DNA of 64,000 nucleotides from Larimichthys crocea (Eukaryota > Chordata > Actinopteri > Sciaenidae), in assembly GCF_000972845.2 (NCBI RefSeq), contig NC_040016.1:25038068-25102067 (forward strand), in the 5' to 3' direction. A program made the translations under genes and the position numbers. Of this stretch, positions 38,440 through 52,034 are shown one piece after another (position 1 is the first letter of the stretch; each line of letters opens with the position of its first letter). The notes under the pieces were generated by a model that was not told where the DNA came from, ran no database searches, and worked only from the letters and a program-made list of their open reading frames with translations.

Positions 38440-38720
38440 TCTGTTGCATGTGTTTCTGGGCGTGGCCTCCGGTTTTCCTCCTCACCTGCCTGATCACCTC
38501 CACCTGCTTCGCATCATCCAATCAGCCCGACGCTGTAAGCTCGTTCAACCTCCAAGAACTTCACCAGATCGTTCAACCGCCCTCGTTTTAACAAACTGAA
38601 CTCTTAAGAAACTGAACTTCACGTCCACCACCGCTGTCCTGGACCTCCTCACCTGACATCCTGTTCCTAAGTGTTGCATTGGTTCTGGTCTCAGAGTTGT
38701 CATTGCATGTTAGGTCCATT
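38440..38720 (+). repeat. Possible LTR fragment of a retroelement
   Basis: The phrases tgggcgtggcctccggttt, ctcacctgcctgatcacctc, catcatccaatcagcc and taagctcgttcaacctcc occur in this order in LTRs of fish retroelements as I remember them. The expected TATA box seems mutated to 'tgtaagctc'. No gag or pol is nearby, so at most this is a solo, decayed LTR. Confidence 0.35.
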
Positions 38721-38807
38721 ACCATTCACTATAACATTTTCTGTTGATTGAGATTATGGAACAGACCTACGTACGACATCATCGCTCTATGATCAGCTGA
38801 TACTTTC

Positions 38808-38808
<1 letters not shown>

Positions 38809-38838
<30 letters not shown>
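38809..38838. repeat. (TTG)n microsatellite
   Basis: Ten TTG units. They give a poly-Leu start to an ORF at 38810-39160 that has no other support. Confidence 0.9.
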
Positions 38839-38839
<1 letters not shown>

Positions 38840-41200
38840 GGACTTCACGCACTAATGATGCAGGATGACATCATTAAAACCAATCCAACGAATGAGTTAA
38901 TGAACTTAAAGGGTGAGGATGTTGAAAAAGTCCACAACGTGACGAAACCTTCCATCAAATCCTCCACAAACCTGAATATAACCTGCAAACCTTCTGTCTG
39001 TCTCTCTCACATCTTCTTTAATCAAACCACAGAGGAAACAAGTCGTGTGTCATGGGGGAATTTTCAAGACTCTGAAGACCGTGCATTTGTTTTTCCACTC
39101 AAACTTTACATGCAGAGCGGGACCTCCCCTTCGCCGCTCACATTTACATGCACTCAGTGACCCTGATTTTCTGAAGAAAGAAACAGATAAAAAGGGTATC
39201 GGCGTGATCAAAGTGCAGTCACAGAGGACGGAGTCTGTGTGTCAGGTTCATCTGTGAACTGACAGGTGACAAACACGAGATATTAGACTCCAATATCTGT
39301 CTATTCATTAGTGTACACTGTGAAAATCTCCCTGCAGGACATGAAACTGGCTGGAGTGCAGTGATCTATCACGGAGAACATCATGTGTCTTTCAATTATG
39401 CTAATTAGCAAACTCCTCCCTGATGTTGTGTTCGAGGGCTTTGTGGTGAAGTGGCACGGGGAACTGAAAGGGGAAATCTGCAGCACAGTTATAGAAAGTG
39501 TTTTTTTTGTTTTGTTGTTGTTCCAGAGCGAGCTTCACACGATCTGATAAGTGACATCACTTCAGGCAGCGTTTGCTGTCTGGGTTTGTGGAGGCTTATC
39601 AGATCTCCTCATCACTGCTGGAGGCGAGCGGCTCAAGAGTGCGTGAAAGGACAACAGAGCGCTCTCATTGGTCTGAATGGGGCAGCGGGGGTGCTAATGC
39701 AGGGGGGCTCCTGCAGAAACATGCAGGGTCATTAGGCTCAGCTTTTGAAACAATGCAAACGAAGCACAGCTGCTTCACCGCCCTCACGACAAGATCGAAT
39801 CCTGTGATTATCTGAAACTGTTGTGGAGTGTTTGAGTATCTCAAGTTTCAAATGTTTTAACCTGTTACATGAATAAGACTTCCTGCATTCAAGTGTCACC
39901 TGAAGCAACACCAGGACTGTTTTCCCATCAGCGGTGGAGTTGCATTGTGGACACCAGGTTATATATACATAAATGGACCTATGCAAAGATTTGCACAAAC
40001 ACAAAACTATATAAAAAATGTAAAAAACGTTTTGATGAGTAAGAATCAGAACTAAAAATAGAGAAAACAGTTAAATGAGACTGCAGACTCTGAATGAAAG
40101 AGACAAACAGACACATCTTAAACCCAAATGAAATAGATTGTATGTTTCAGACAAACTAAGACAACAATGGAAGCAATTTACACAAAATATCATATCGTCT
40201 AATATTTGAAGTGAAAACCTTACAAATGTAAAAATAGTGCGACGAACCGAATAATGTATACGGCTACGAAATAATCAAAATACTAAACAGGCACAAATTA
40301 TGATTTTTCATCAAAATACTTTGCATGATTCATCATCAGATCATTTGTATTATTTAGATAATTGATGTACATTGTATTTGAAGTTGCTTTAATCAAACAA
40401 TGTTTTCATATCCTAATGATGGTCAGTTACTGAAACATACATTGTTATGAAGTCAACCATGATTTAGTTTTCCACTTGTCTGCACTTTACATCACAGTTA
40501 TCCTCAAGTTCCCTGTTTAATCATATTTTATGATTTACTTTATTTGCTAACTTCATCAGCAGTGTTAAGTGTAATCAGCTGTGTGGATGTAGTTATGGTG
40601 ACTCTGATTTCATGGTTTAAAGTGTTTACATGACGGTTGGAGTAACTGGCAGTAACTTAATCTGGTTGCCGCTGCGTGCTCGGACACACGAGTCAGGTCG
40701 GGGTTGTAAGGAAGCAGACTCTGCGGAGTCTCGCAGCTACGATCCAACGACGGCAGAACCGAGCAGAGAGAATACAAACGTGTGACACGAACAGTTCTGC
40801 TCTCTTTAGCATGCTAATGATGTGTCGATGGTTTGAAGAGAGTCGGCTTTCACACGTTAAAGGTGCAGCGGGGTGAGGGGTGTAAACAAGCTTCTAAACT
40901 ATCAGGTGAAAACCTGCAGCCGCCACGTCTCAGCCACATTTACACATGAAGACCCTGACCCTGTGTCACATGATCCCCGTTCACACATGTACTGACACCA
41001 ACTAATAACACTGCGTCAAAGCTGAGGCCTCTGATATCTCCCTCACACACTCTGAGGTGTTTCCTCTGAAGTTTTGGACCATTTGCTGAATGTTTCTAAC
41101 ACCTCTGCAGTACAGTTTGTTTGTGATGCTCGTTCAGAGATCATCAGTATTATCTTGTCACCTACAGAGACAGGAAAGACTGGACTTGCTGAAAGTACCC
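38840..41200. other. Gene-free stretch, no recognised feature
   Basis: No exon, transposon or long repeat is recognised. Confidence 0.5.
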
Positions 41201-41490
41201 TACATGGCCAAAACTATGTGGACAACTCATTCATTCCAAAACCATGAGCATAGCAGCCTCCCCCTCATCTAATTTCAGCCTCTCCATCAGATTTTGGATT
41301 TGGTTCATCTCGAAGGTGCTGGATAGATCCGAGTCCAGGATTCTGTGCAGGGCAGTCGAGTTCTGCCTGACCAAACTGGGGAAAAAAGTTTGTTTATGGA
41401 CCTGGCTTTGTGCACACTGAACCAGAAAAGGCTCAAACACGAACTGTTGGATACAAAATACTGTCTGAAATGTCAGTGCATGCTTTTAGC
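41201..41490 (+). mobile_element. Tc1-like non-autonomous element or relic
   Basis: It begins tacatggccaaaactatgtg, the terminal sequence of a common fish Tc1-like element. It continues with eroded internal phrases (gcagggcagtcgagttc, ccaaactggg, atggacctggctttgtgcac) that belong to the C-terminal part of the transposase on the minus strand. It is heavily deleted; the far terminus is not clear. Confidence 0.6.
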
Positions 41491-41517
41491 TTTAAGGTTT
41501 CCTTTCTTCATAGCTAA

Positions 41518-41730
41518 GGGGCGGTAGTAGCTCAGTCCATAGGTATGGCTTGGGAACTGGTTCAAGTCCAGTATGGCCCAAATATGCAGGGGTTGAGGTG
41601 CCCTTGAGTAACATACTGAACCCCTAACTAAGCCACTAACCCTTAAAAGCAACTAAGTGGCTGCCCATGTCTCCACATTTGCCTGAAAAAGAGAATTTCC
41701 CAGTCAATAAAGTCTCTATTCTTCTTTTCT
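41518..41730 (+). mobile_element. tRNA-derived SINE
   Basis: The head carries RNA polymerase III promoter boxes: A box TAGCTCAGTCCA at 41528-41539 and B box GGTTCAAGTCC at 41559-41569, 20 bases apart. The body includes 'gaggtgcccttgagtaacatactgaacccc', a common fish SINE phrase, and the 3' end is a LINE-like tail (gagaatttcccagtcaataaagtc). It sits directly after the Tc1-like relic. The head does not fold as an intact tRNA, so it is not a tRNA gene. Confidence 0.8.
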
Positions 41731-43470
41731 ATGACGGTTCCAAACCAGGAAAAACCAACAATTCAGCCAAAGGTGTCGATGAACGTTCAAAAACATTCAG
41801 CTGAACATCATCCAGGGGGTTTTATAGGGTCCGCTTTAAAAAGAGTCTCACACTAACTAATCTGTGAGAAACCTTCAGAGGTCAAAACACACAGAAGCTC
41901 TCGAAACTGAACTCAAACCATCAGTCAGACACAGCTGGACGTGATCGGATTACTGATCACGTTTAAAAGCTAATATCTGTTTGCATTGTGTTGAAACTGG
42001 TCTGTAAGTAGAGTAGTGGTGCAGTGAGGACACTAACCCAGCAGGAATCATTTGGGATTTTAGCTTTCGGACTTTAACATCATTCATTTGATGTTTTCAC
42101 GGGTTTATTTCGCCTGAAGTCACAGTATCGATAATATGATGCCATATTTTTATCTGAACTTTGGCGTCGCCCCTACAGCAACTTTCCTTTCCTGACATAT
42201 CGTCTGTGTAGACGACTTTAACGAGTACACGTTTAATAAGTTTGGCTCCCGGGCTGTAGTTTGAGTGTGAAGCTATTTTACTTCAGAAACAGGCTGGCAG
42301 CAAATTACATAAATTTTCTCTGCGTGAAACGAGTTTAACGAGAGCAGCTCCACACGGAGACAAAGACAAAACAGACACACACAGACACACATTTACACTT
42401 TCCTGGCATCTCCGGTGGTCGGGCACACACACACAGCCCGGCTCAGGGTCTTGTGCTTGTGACCGAGCTCTGATATAATAGCCTTATTATTTTAACATGA
42501 CTCTCATAGCCAATGACGTGCAGACAGGAAACGCATCGTCAGAGCTGGCTGGCGGCCCTCGGGGGAGCTCCTGGCCAGGCACCAGAGCAAAGGGTTCTGG
42601 GTAATGGGTTACAGATGACGGTAATGTAGGGCAGCTGCGTCAGCTCTCAGAAGAAGCTAGAAGGACTGTCGACTTACCGGCTGTTGAGTCACATTCAGGA
42701 TTTAACGTCTCAGCGTGAACGCATGATGATGAAGATGATGAGTGAGAACAGCTGGCTTTACACAATTAACGTTCAGAAGGAAAAACAGTTTCCCCTTCAG
42801 GAGAAGAATGAGCTCTGTCTGAAGGAAATCAATGTTTTACGCAACAGTTTTCTTATCTAACACAAAGGTCAGCAGGCAAACTCATTTTTCCAGCTCTAAA
42901 GGTCAGTTTGAGTCGTGACATCTGAGAGAGAGGTCATGGGAAATTATCGGGCTGTCATTGGGTCATTCATGAAGGAACTACGTTATGCTCTTTGTTGACG
43001 TTAAACCTGTGATAGGCGGAAATTTGAAAGAACCTTTTCCAACTTGTTTCCAAGCACAATTCTCCGATGGTTCCATGTAACAAACCGTGTGTCGGGTTAA
43101 AAAATCTGTCTCAGTTTGCGAGTACACAAATGTCCAAATACTGGAAGTACTTGGGCGGTCCAAAAGTTGAGGTAGATAGCTGGTCAATGGTCGCCATCAT
43201 TGGGAAAAATTGGCAACCAAAGCAGCTGCTGAAGCTGAGACAGTTGGACAAATGGACATTGTACATACAGTGTGTTTTATATAGATATTCTGGCAGTCAT
43301 GTGTTATTGCTGAAGCTCTGCCTGATTGCAATTTAGCAAATTAGAAAAAAACGGTAAAATGTTCAACACACTACACCAGAAAGGAACCTAAACCCATTGC
43401 TACATGCTGTACTCTGCAACATTTTTGCCATATTTGGGCCAAATTATGGATGTCTGGGGCACTGGGATTA
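41731..43470. other. Gene-free stretch, no recognised feature
   Basis: No exon or recognised element. A GC-richer part at about 42480-42660 has no ORF. Confidence 0.5.
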
Positions 43471-43480
43471 TCTTATTGCA

Positions 43481-43528
43481 AATATTGTTGTCGAATAGCC
43501 AGAATATTGGCTATTGGACAACAATATT
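43481..43528. repeat. 21-bp near-perfect hairpin
   Basis: Left arm 43481-43501 (aatattgttgtcgaatagcc plus a) pairs with right arm 43508-43528 with one mismatch in 21 and a 6-base loop. It lies inside a stretch with no recognised gene. It could be the centre of a fold-back MITE. Confidence 0.85.
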
Positions 43529-43599
43529 GGTCACTACGGACCAGAACATCTCCGTCGATGGTTTCACACTGTCCGGGCCGACCGGGATTGTACCGGTCA

Positions 43600-43800
43600 C
43601 ATCACAACCAAAGAACAGCTCTGCAGCCCAGATGTTGACCTGTTGACCTGCTCGTCCTGTCCATCCCTCCCTGCAGCACCATTGGACCTAGATGGTTACG
43701 TGTTTACATATGTTGTTTTTGTTTGTTTGTATACTGGAGTATTGTAACAAAAAAGAATTTCCTCCTGGGATTATTTAAGTATTTCTGATTCTGATGTAGC
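43600..43800 (+). repeat. Retroposon 3'-tail-like fragment
   Basis: Ends with 'aagaatttcctcctgggatt', a short spacer and ttctgattctgat. This is the usual tail form of a fish LINE/SINE family and is the complement of the phrase at 31505. The body upstream is not recognised. Confidence 0.4.
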
Positions 43801-44461
43801 TAAGGTTGCTGGAACAGTGTCAACAAACCAGAATCCCTGCAGACCCACCATGACCGGCAGTTACATATCATCAGGATGGACTTGAACACAGCTGACTGTA
43901 CACGCTGAGCATTTAGCCAGATTTCATCATATTCTGTCTAAAATCTGATGATCTTGAACGTAGTGAGCATCCTGACGGATTCACCTTTAAAGAAGTTTCC
44001 GAGCTTCGAGACTCCTGAACTGAACTAACCCAGCCTGCAGCTCGCAGGTGAAACAGGGTGATAGGTGGTGGGATGATTTCACTTGAAGCAGCTTCTGACT
44101 CGTGTGTGTGCTGTAATGTGGCTCAGCGTCTGTGTTCTAATGTGGTTTGGACCGAGCTGTGTTATGACCTTCTCTCTGAGCTTTGTCATTATTTCCTGCA
44201 CAGTTGGAAAATGAAACAAACACCGGCCTTGTGGCTCCTTTTTCTCTTTATTTTCTTTGTTCTTTGATTTTTTTTCCCCTCCCCTCCATCTTCTCCATAT
44301 TTCCTCACCTCGTTCTCGTTTCTTTCCATTCTCCTGCATTCTTTTTCCATCTCTCCATCCTCTCTCTCCCTCTGCCGTGATGTGGCAGATCAGAATGAAT
44401 GAGTCAGAATATTTGGGTCATTGAACCACATGAGAAGCAAACACAGTCAGCTACTGTACAA

Positions 44462-44465
<4 letters not shown>

Positions 44466-44506
<41 letters not shown>
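44466..44506. repeat. (CA)n microsatellite
   Basis: About 20 CA units. Confidence 0.95.
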
Positions 44507-44508
<2 letters not shown>

Positions 44509-44684
44509 GGATTGGCCTGTCCCAGTTTGACTTTAAAGTGACACTCCACCCAAAATCTCGTCCTCGGAAAAGAAAACGAGTTTCCTCCTCCTTCTTCTTC
44601 GAGAGCAGCAGTTTGCTCAACTTATGTCACTTACAATAAAGTTTTCTTGGCAGGAGAAAAAAAGTATGAAGCCGTTTAAAGTCC

Positions 44685-45660
44685 CACTGTGTAACTTCTG
44701 CCATAAATAACAGAGACACCATTCATCTGATTGTAACGCTTCACGGCACTGAGTCACACAGCAGCAACTATTTCACTGATTCTGGTGAAACTGGATCATA
44801 TTTTATGGAGGAAATGTTTTCTGGTTTTCCCTCTGATGTCCTCCGGCTGCTCCGCCTCAACTCTCTGTGATTTACAGAGTTTATGATGGACAGTGAAGTA
44901 AACTGCTGACAGCTGTAGCTGCTGTTAGCTCATGTTAGCTCAGTCTGTTAGCTGCTGTTAGCTGCTGTTAGCTCAGTCTGTTAGCTCATGTTAGCTCAGT
45001 TTGTTAGCAGCTGTTAGCTGCTGTTTGTTAGCTGCTGTTAGCTCATTTTGTTAGCTGCTGTTAGCTGCTGTTAGCTCAGTTTGTTAGCAACTGTTAGCTC
45101 ATGTTAGCTGCTGTTTGTTAGCTGCTGTCAGCTCATTTTGTTAGCTGCTGTTAGCTCATGTTAGCTCAGTCTGTTAGCTGCTGTTAGCTCATGTTAGCTC
45201 AGTTTGTTAGCAACTGTTAGCTCAGTCTGTTAGCAACTGTTAGCTCAGTTTGTTAGCTGCTGTTAGCTCATGTTAGCTCAGTCTGTTAGCTCATGTTAGC
45301 TCAGTTTGTTAGCAACTGTTAGCACAGTCTGTTAGCAACTGTTAGCTTATGTTAGCTGCTGTTAGCTCAGTTTGTTAGCTGCTGTTAGCTACTGTTAGCT
45401 CTGTTTGTTAGCCGGGCTGCCCAGACTGTCAGCTCAGAGCACCGGGGAGGGAGTGTTAGTGTTTGTACCACCGGGAAGCAGAGTCGGTGTCGTGCCAGAA
45501 CAGGAGCTGGGCAAGCGAGCAATGTAACCAGGCTCAGCGGCCTCTATTGATACGCTGATGGATGAAGCTCAGAGAAGAAACGTGAGGCGAAGAGTGAGCT
45601 TTGACTTTTAGTGGTTGGTGAAATAAAAAAAGGCTGAAAGACGCCGAGCACTGAAAGTCA
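44685..45660 (+). repeat. Dispersed repeat family R1, copy 5 (longest)
   Basis: The most complete R1 copy. It opens with aaagtcccactgtgtaactt, followed by ggtgaaactggatcatatttt, the 'ttttctggttttccctctgatgtcc' block, a greatly expanded GTTAGCT array (44915-45415), then gtcagctcagagcaccgggg, caggagctgggcaag and the gtggttggtgaaataaaa 3' end. Other copies have only one to three GTTAGCT motifs at this place. Confidence 0.75.
44915..45415. repeat. GTTAGCT minisatellite array inside R1
   Basis: About 500 bp built from short variants: gctgttagct, catgttagct, cagtttgttagct, cagtctgttagc and caactgttagct. They combine into higher-order units of roughly 20-45 bp. Nearly every unit keeps the core GTTAGC. 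The units are not separated by unique spacers. Confidence 0.9.
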
Positions 45661-46203
45661 AAATAACTTTGAAGACACCATGCTGGCAGCTGTCAGTCCA
45701 GGATGTCTCAGATATGCAGATCAAATAATCTCTGCCTGTTATACAAACCTGCATGACTCAATAATCCAGATGCTAAGAAGCATGACGATAACAAGAGATA
45801 AAGAGTGCATTAAAATGTACACACATGTGTGTTTGTGTGTGTGTAGCACAGTTACTATCAGGCCTCTCCCTGCACTCTTTCACAACACAACAATCTTAAT
45901 CTGTCGCTCGCTGATGAAAAGATTTTATGGCATCTGAACTTGGGAATGTGAATCCACAGTTGGCTTGTAAACAAAGAAAAGCTAAACCGGAAGTTGTACT
46001 AATTTAAATTATACTTTATATAAAAAAGTCAAATGTTTTGTTTTAGGATCGTCTTTTTTAAGGATCATGGCGGAGCTGGAAACCTGAACGCAGAGCGGTA
46101 TGTGGCTGTTGAACTGGTAAAACAAACATTCTCCAGAAGTGAATTTAAAAGAAACGCCTACGCTGCACAGAAACGAGATAACGTAACATAGAAAAGGGAG
46201 TAC

Positions 46204-46250
<47 letters not shown>

Positions 46251-47395
46251 CACATGTCCACCTGCTCCACATGCACACTGGAACACATGGAATGAGCTCA
46301 GGTTGCACAACACATCTACCTGTTGCAGCCTCACACTTTGCCCTGAGAAAACATTCACATAATCTGTACACCTGGGAGGGGCCGCCGACAGGTGTGTGTG
46401 TGTGTGTGTGTGTGTGTGTACAGACCGACAAGGACTTTGGGTTTCTGATGCCGTGGTCAGACCAGTCAGTCAGTTTCAGTGAGGCGATGGAGTTCAGTCT
46501 GATTTCAGGGTCTCTCAGGCAGCAGAGGGGGAGGGGAGCTCGTCGGCTGTGACAGAGGTTAACGAGCTTTAAGAAGCTGCATTATGCAAAATGTGGACTG
46601 CTATTGTTACCCTGATAACTCCTGCAGTTCATCCTCTCCTGCCTGCTTCAGGAAGGGATCAATGATTGCTTTAAAGACCCTGCATGCCCACACAGGTATT
46701 TCCATTTACTCCGCCTGAGTAGCCCGCCCGCCCGCTCAGATTGAAATTAGGTGGAACTCTGCAGGGAATTACATGGTCCACTGATGGACTAATAGTTAAA
46801 GTTTGCACCGCCTTATTAGGTGCGAGAGGAGATGTCAGTGAAGCGCGGTGAGGATGTGGCACAGGTAGACGGAAGCTTTTAGAGAAACATGATGCCACAT
46901 GATCTCCTCGGCTGAAAGTTGAACTGCGCTGACATTACACATCAGTCCGCACACAGGTTTTAGGTATTTCTATTGTGTACGACAAACATGTTGTCTGGAG
47001 TCTTTTGTGGCTCCAGCCGGGTGAAATCTGATACACCTGATGCCTCAAGTGATGTCACTAGAGTCTACATCGGTTTGGTCATCGGACTGCAAGTTTAGAA
47101 ATAAAAAGAATCTGTGAGCTTCGTCTACGTTAAACGGCCCGACCGTCTCTGTGATGCTGTTCTGGTCCTGCAGCTCATCTATCCACACCTGATATCGACC
47201 CTCCATCCAACAGGCTGACCCCCCAAAAAAGCTTTTACTGTGACTGTATAAGATGTGCTGTATTTGTTTTGGACTACGTACTGCGAACTTCTCTAATGTT
47301 TCGAGTTCGGTATATGTCATTGACAGCTTGTAGATCCAGCAGCTTCTTTGACTTTGTTCGGATTGTTGACAGATAAGATCGAGTGTTTAACGAGA
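45661..47395. other. Gene-free stretch with two microsatellites and a possible conserved element
   Basis: (CA)n at 46205-46248 and (GT)n at 46392-46419. The segment 46555-46850 is free of repeats and rich in factor-site-like words (atgcaaaa, ttaaagacc, aattaca, ctaatagttaaag), so it could be a conserved non-coding element; this is a guess. The 91-codon minus ORF at 47045-47320 has no known domain. Confidence 0.4.
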
Positions 47396-47399
47396 TGGG

Positions 47400-47825
47400 A
47401 TGTACGATGAAGCGAGGTATGTAGATTTCAACTCTAACCTGACTACGATCACCATGGTAACATATGATGCAGAGCTAACGCAGTCCAGAGGAAGTTATTG
47501 TTCAGAGTGTTGTTTGCCTGATGATCTTCTGATTGGGCGTCATGTATCCAAACTTGTTGAGTTGTACGTATTCATCAATTCATTTCCATGTTGTGGTGAC
47601 AATGTAATTGCTGCCTGGATTCTGTTCAAAGGCAACGAAACTTTCCCGTTGCTTCAGGTAATGGTTCATATTCCAATCCATCCAATCTACAAGATCAAGG
47701 TACGGCAGCTACAGACAACTTTGAATGATGGATCGGGGATTTACTGCCAAGTCTGTTCTACACTATTGGTGTCTGACTATTGGAGCCAGAACAAAACTAT
47801 GTTTTATGTTTGTATACTTCGATAA
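47400..47825 (+). CDS. Unidentified 141-codon ORF, doubtful gene
   Basis: Starts with ATG at 47400 and ends before TAA at about 47823. The predicted 141-residue protein contains seven cysteines, including a CSECC cluster near residues 34-38 and a CQVC near 117-120, and no recognised domain, signal peptide or clear membrane segment. An AATAAA lies at 47910-47915, about 85 bases after the stop, in the right place for a poly(A) signal of a plus-strand transcript. Against it, an ORF of this length is expected by chance a few times in 64 kb of such DNA, and no splice context or family match is visible. It would be convergent with mych. A decayed transposon piece is equally possible. Confidence 0.2.
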   Translation: MYDEARYVDFNSNLTTITMVTYDAELTQSRGSYCSECCLPDDLLIGRHVSKLVELYVFINSFPCCGDNVIAAWILFKGNETFPLLQVMVHIPIHPIYKIKVRQLQTTLNDGSGIYCQVCSTLLVSDYWSQNKTMFYVCILR

Positions 47826-47949
47826 TCTTTGATTTATTTAAGTATGATAAGCTTCATACTTTGGTATACTACTGATTTGATACCTTGTAATATACTGTAT
47901 GAGTGTGTGCAATAAAGAATAAACCAGACAGACTTCCCAACTCAAATTC

Positions 47950-49288
47950 ATTCTTTAATTACGTCAATATTAAAAAAAAAACAAAAGTGCCACTTGTAAA
48001 GAATAACATCTTTTAAAAATCCTCAAAATTAAAAAGAAAAAGACTAAAATAATTTATGATACAATAACAAAAATATTTACATGAAAAAAAAAGAAATCTG
48101 TACAATATTTCAACCAGAAAAAAACAAACATTACAGGCCAGACTGCAGCCAGGTGGAGGTAGGTTGTATCATGCTAAGAAGAAACAATAATTCCTGCTGT
48201 CTCGTTAAAACCTCTGAACTCTTTACTTCAGAACACAGTTCTGTTGAAGGTGACGCCACTACATGAAAAATATATAAATCGAGAGGTTTGGAAGATAAAA
48301 ACAAGAAGCTCAGGCTTCCTTTAAAAAAAATAATAATATAAAAATACCTCATGTTAGAAGCGGGCGAGGTTTTAACCAGACAGCAACATAATCACACAAA
48401 GGAAACAAGGAGTCCTGAACAGATACATTTCAAGGCAGAACAGGTTTTTAACCGCTACGAACACCTCAACGCATTACTCCAACGACCAGGGTCTGTTCAA
48501 GTACGCTCAGACTGAAGGAGGAAGAACTGTTCATACAACAAAAAGATGCATTTTTAAGACATTTTGACACAAACAAAGCAAATGTTTCCCCACCATTTGC
48601 ACATTGGTACAAAACAGCACATATAAATGGATAAACATTGGCAATAATCGATATTTAGTTTAGCATTCAAACCCCCCCCTGTTATCAAACATTTCAAAAC
48701 TTCAGATCCAGCCCAAAGCACAAGCTCAACCAAACCTGATGACAAACGGGCTCCTGGTGAACATGTACAGCCTCGACGGCGCCTCGGCAACAACTTTCTG
48801 TCCAAACGAACAGATTAAGTCGGTACGAAGCTGCTGGAGGCTGTCGCTTCTCTTTCAAATAAAAAAAAGGGGGGAATATGCGTCGGTGGCTCTCATTGGT
48901 CAAACATCCACATGGTTCAAACGTTTTTACAACATTTCCAACGTTTGATCAGTGAGAGCCACAGATGATGAATCACAATGACTTTTAAAACACTTTCCTC
49001 CAACGGGAAAAACATGTCAACCATTTGTTTTCTCTTAATTTACACTTAGCAACACGACTAAATGTCACAGTATCACTGCTGCCGCAGCTTCCTCCAACCA
49101 GGAAATCATTAAATAATAAGTAATAATAATGTCAGGACACCATCGGTCACTCTGTTTTTGTTTTCCCACCTCCGACTTTGGCCGATTTTGCTACGTCGGC
49201 GCGGCTCGCGGCTCAGTTCACGGCTCCAGGCTCGGTCGCCTCAAAACCTGAATGCTGTTTAATATGGCTACATTTTGAGTTTGAACAG
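47950..49288 (-). other. Possible extended 3' UTR of mych or plain intergenic DNA
   Basis: No coding exon or transposon is recognised. The distal end is T-rich on the minus strand. It carries ATTAAA at about 47953-47959 (a variant poly(A) signal) and TGTAAATA at 48074-48081, which fits the Pumilio-binding consensus UGUANAUA. These are features of a long 3' UTR end. Without transcript data the connection to mych is inference. Confidence 0.3.
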
Positions 49289-50216
49289 TTTATTAATGAA
49301 AAATACTTAAATACACAAAATTTATATATTTTTTCTCTTCCTCCCCAGCAACTAGAAAAAACACACACATACTCTGAAGCGAGCGAGCTGGTGGTGAACT
49401 GAGCCGAGGCCGTGCACGTTATCGTGATATTGTACAGTATCACACCTGGTCTATACAGTACTGTCGTGAACACACGTTAACCTGATAACAGAGTGGTGTT
49501 TGCCCACCCCGAGGGTCCGCCTGAGACCAAACGGGGCTGAAGGCACGCTGAAAAACTTTTTCCTAATCAAATGTGTAAAGATTTGGAATTGGACAGAGAC
49601 GCTGCGAACCAAATAACTTGACAGCCACCGTGACACACCTGTCCGAGTGGAGGGATCGCTGGTTAGTATGGCTATAAGACGTCCTGAATATTAGATTACT
49701 GAAACAAGTTTCATCAATCGGCTACTGAGCTGACGTGGCTTTGAGTTATTTGACCCAACAGGTGCTTTCTGTGTCATTCTTCTCTGCCATTTGGCATCCC
49801 TAAAAAAAAGAAAAAAAGGGGGATTCCCAAATGGGATCAAACAATAGAAGATCTCGTTCTAGTCTTTCAGTGTGCATCCAGCCAAACTACCAAATAAAAC
49901 ATAAAAAAAAATCTGCTCGCTCCGTCCTCATTTCAACTTTAAAAAACAAAACATCCTACTCTCTACAACAGTCAGCAGTCAAGGCATGAGAATGATCAAT
50001 TCTGAGGCAATGAGTGTGTTTAGTTTGTCCATGGCAAGTTGCAAACATGAGTCTATACAGTCCAGAGTTATTGTTATCATAAAGTCCTTGAAATGTCAAA
50101 CTTTGTGTGCTCTTTTCGGGATGACACACGATTCTTTCTCCCCGCCCATGCCTCTGTCTTTTTACAACGTCTCTCCACCGTGTCATCTCCACCCACATTG
50201 TCTCTGAAGGAGCCCA
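49289..50216 (-). other. mych: 3' UTR of mych (end uncertain)
   Basis: Directly follows the TAA stop of mych. The first clear AATAAA on the minus strand is at 49289-49294, about 920 bases after the stop. The segment has U-rich runs on the transcript strand (about 49800-49915) and no strong reading frame, as expected of a MYC-family UTR. Many MYC-family mRNAs are unstable because of such U-rich elements. Confidence 0.45.
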
Positions 50217-52019
<1,803 letters not shown>

Positions 52020-52034
52020 GTTTGTTCGCAGAAT

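Noticed and set aside
41518..41600. Possible tRNA gene from clear A and B boxes
   Set aside because: There is no full cloverleaf with acceptor stem closure. The boxes are followed by a SINE body and a LINE-like tail.
44915..45415. GTTAGCT array as a possible CRISPR array
   Set aside because: There are no unique spacers, the units vary in length and the context is eukaryotic. It is a minisatellite.
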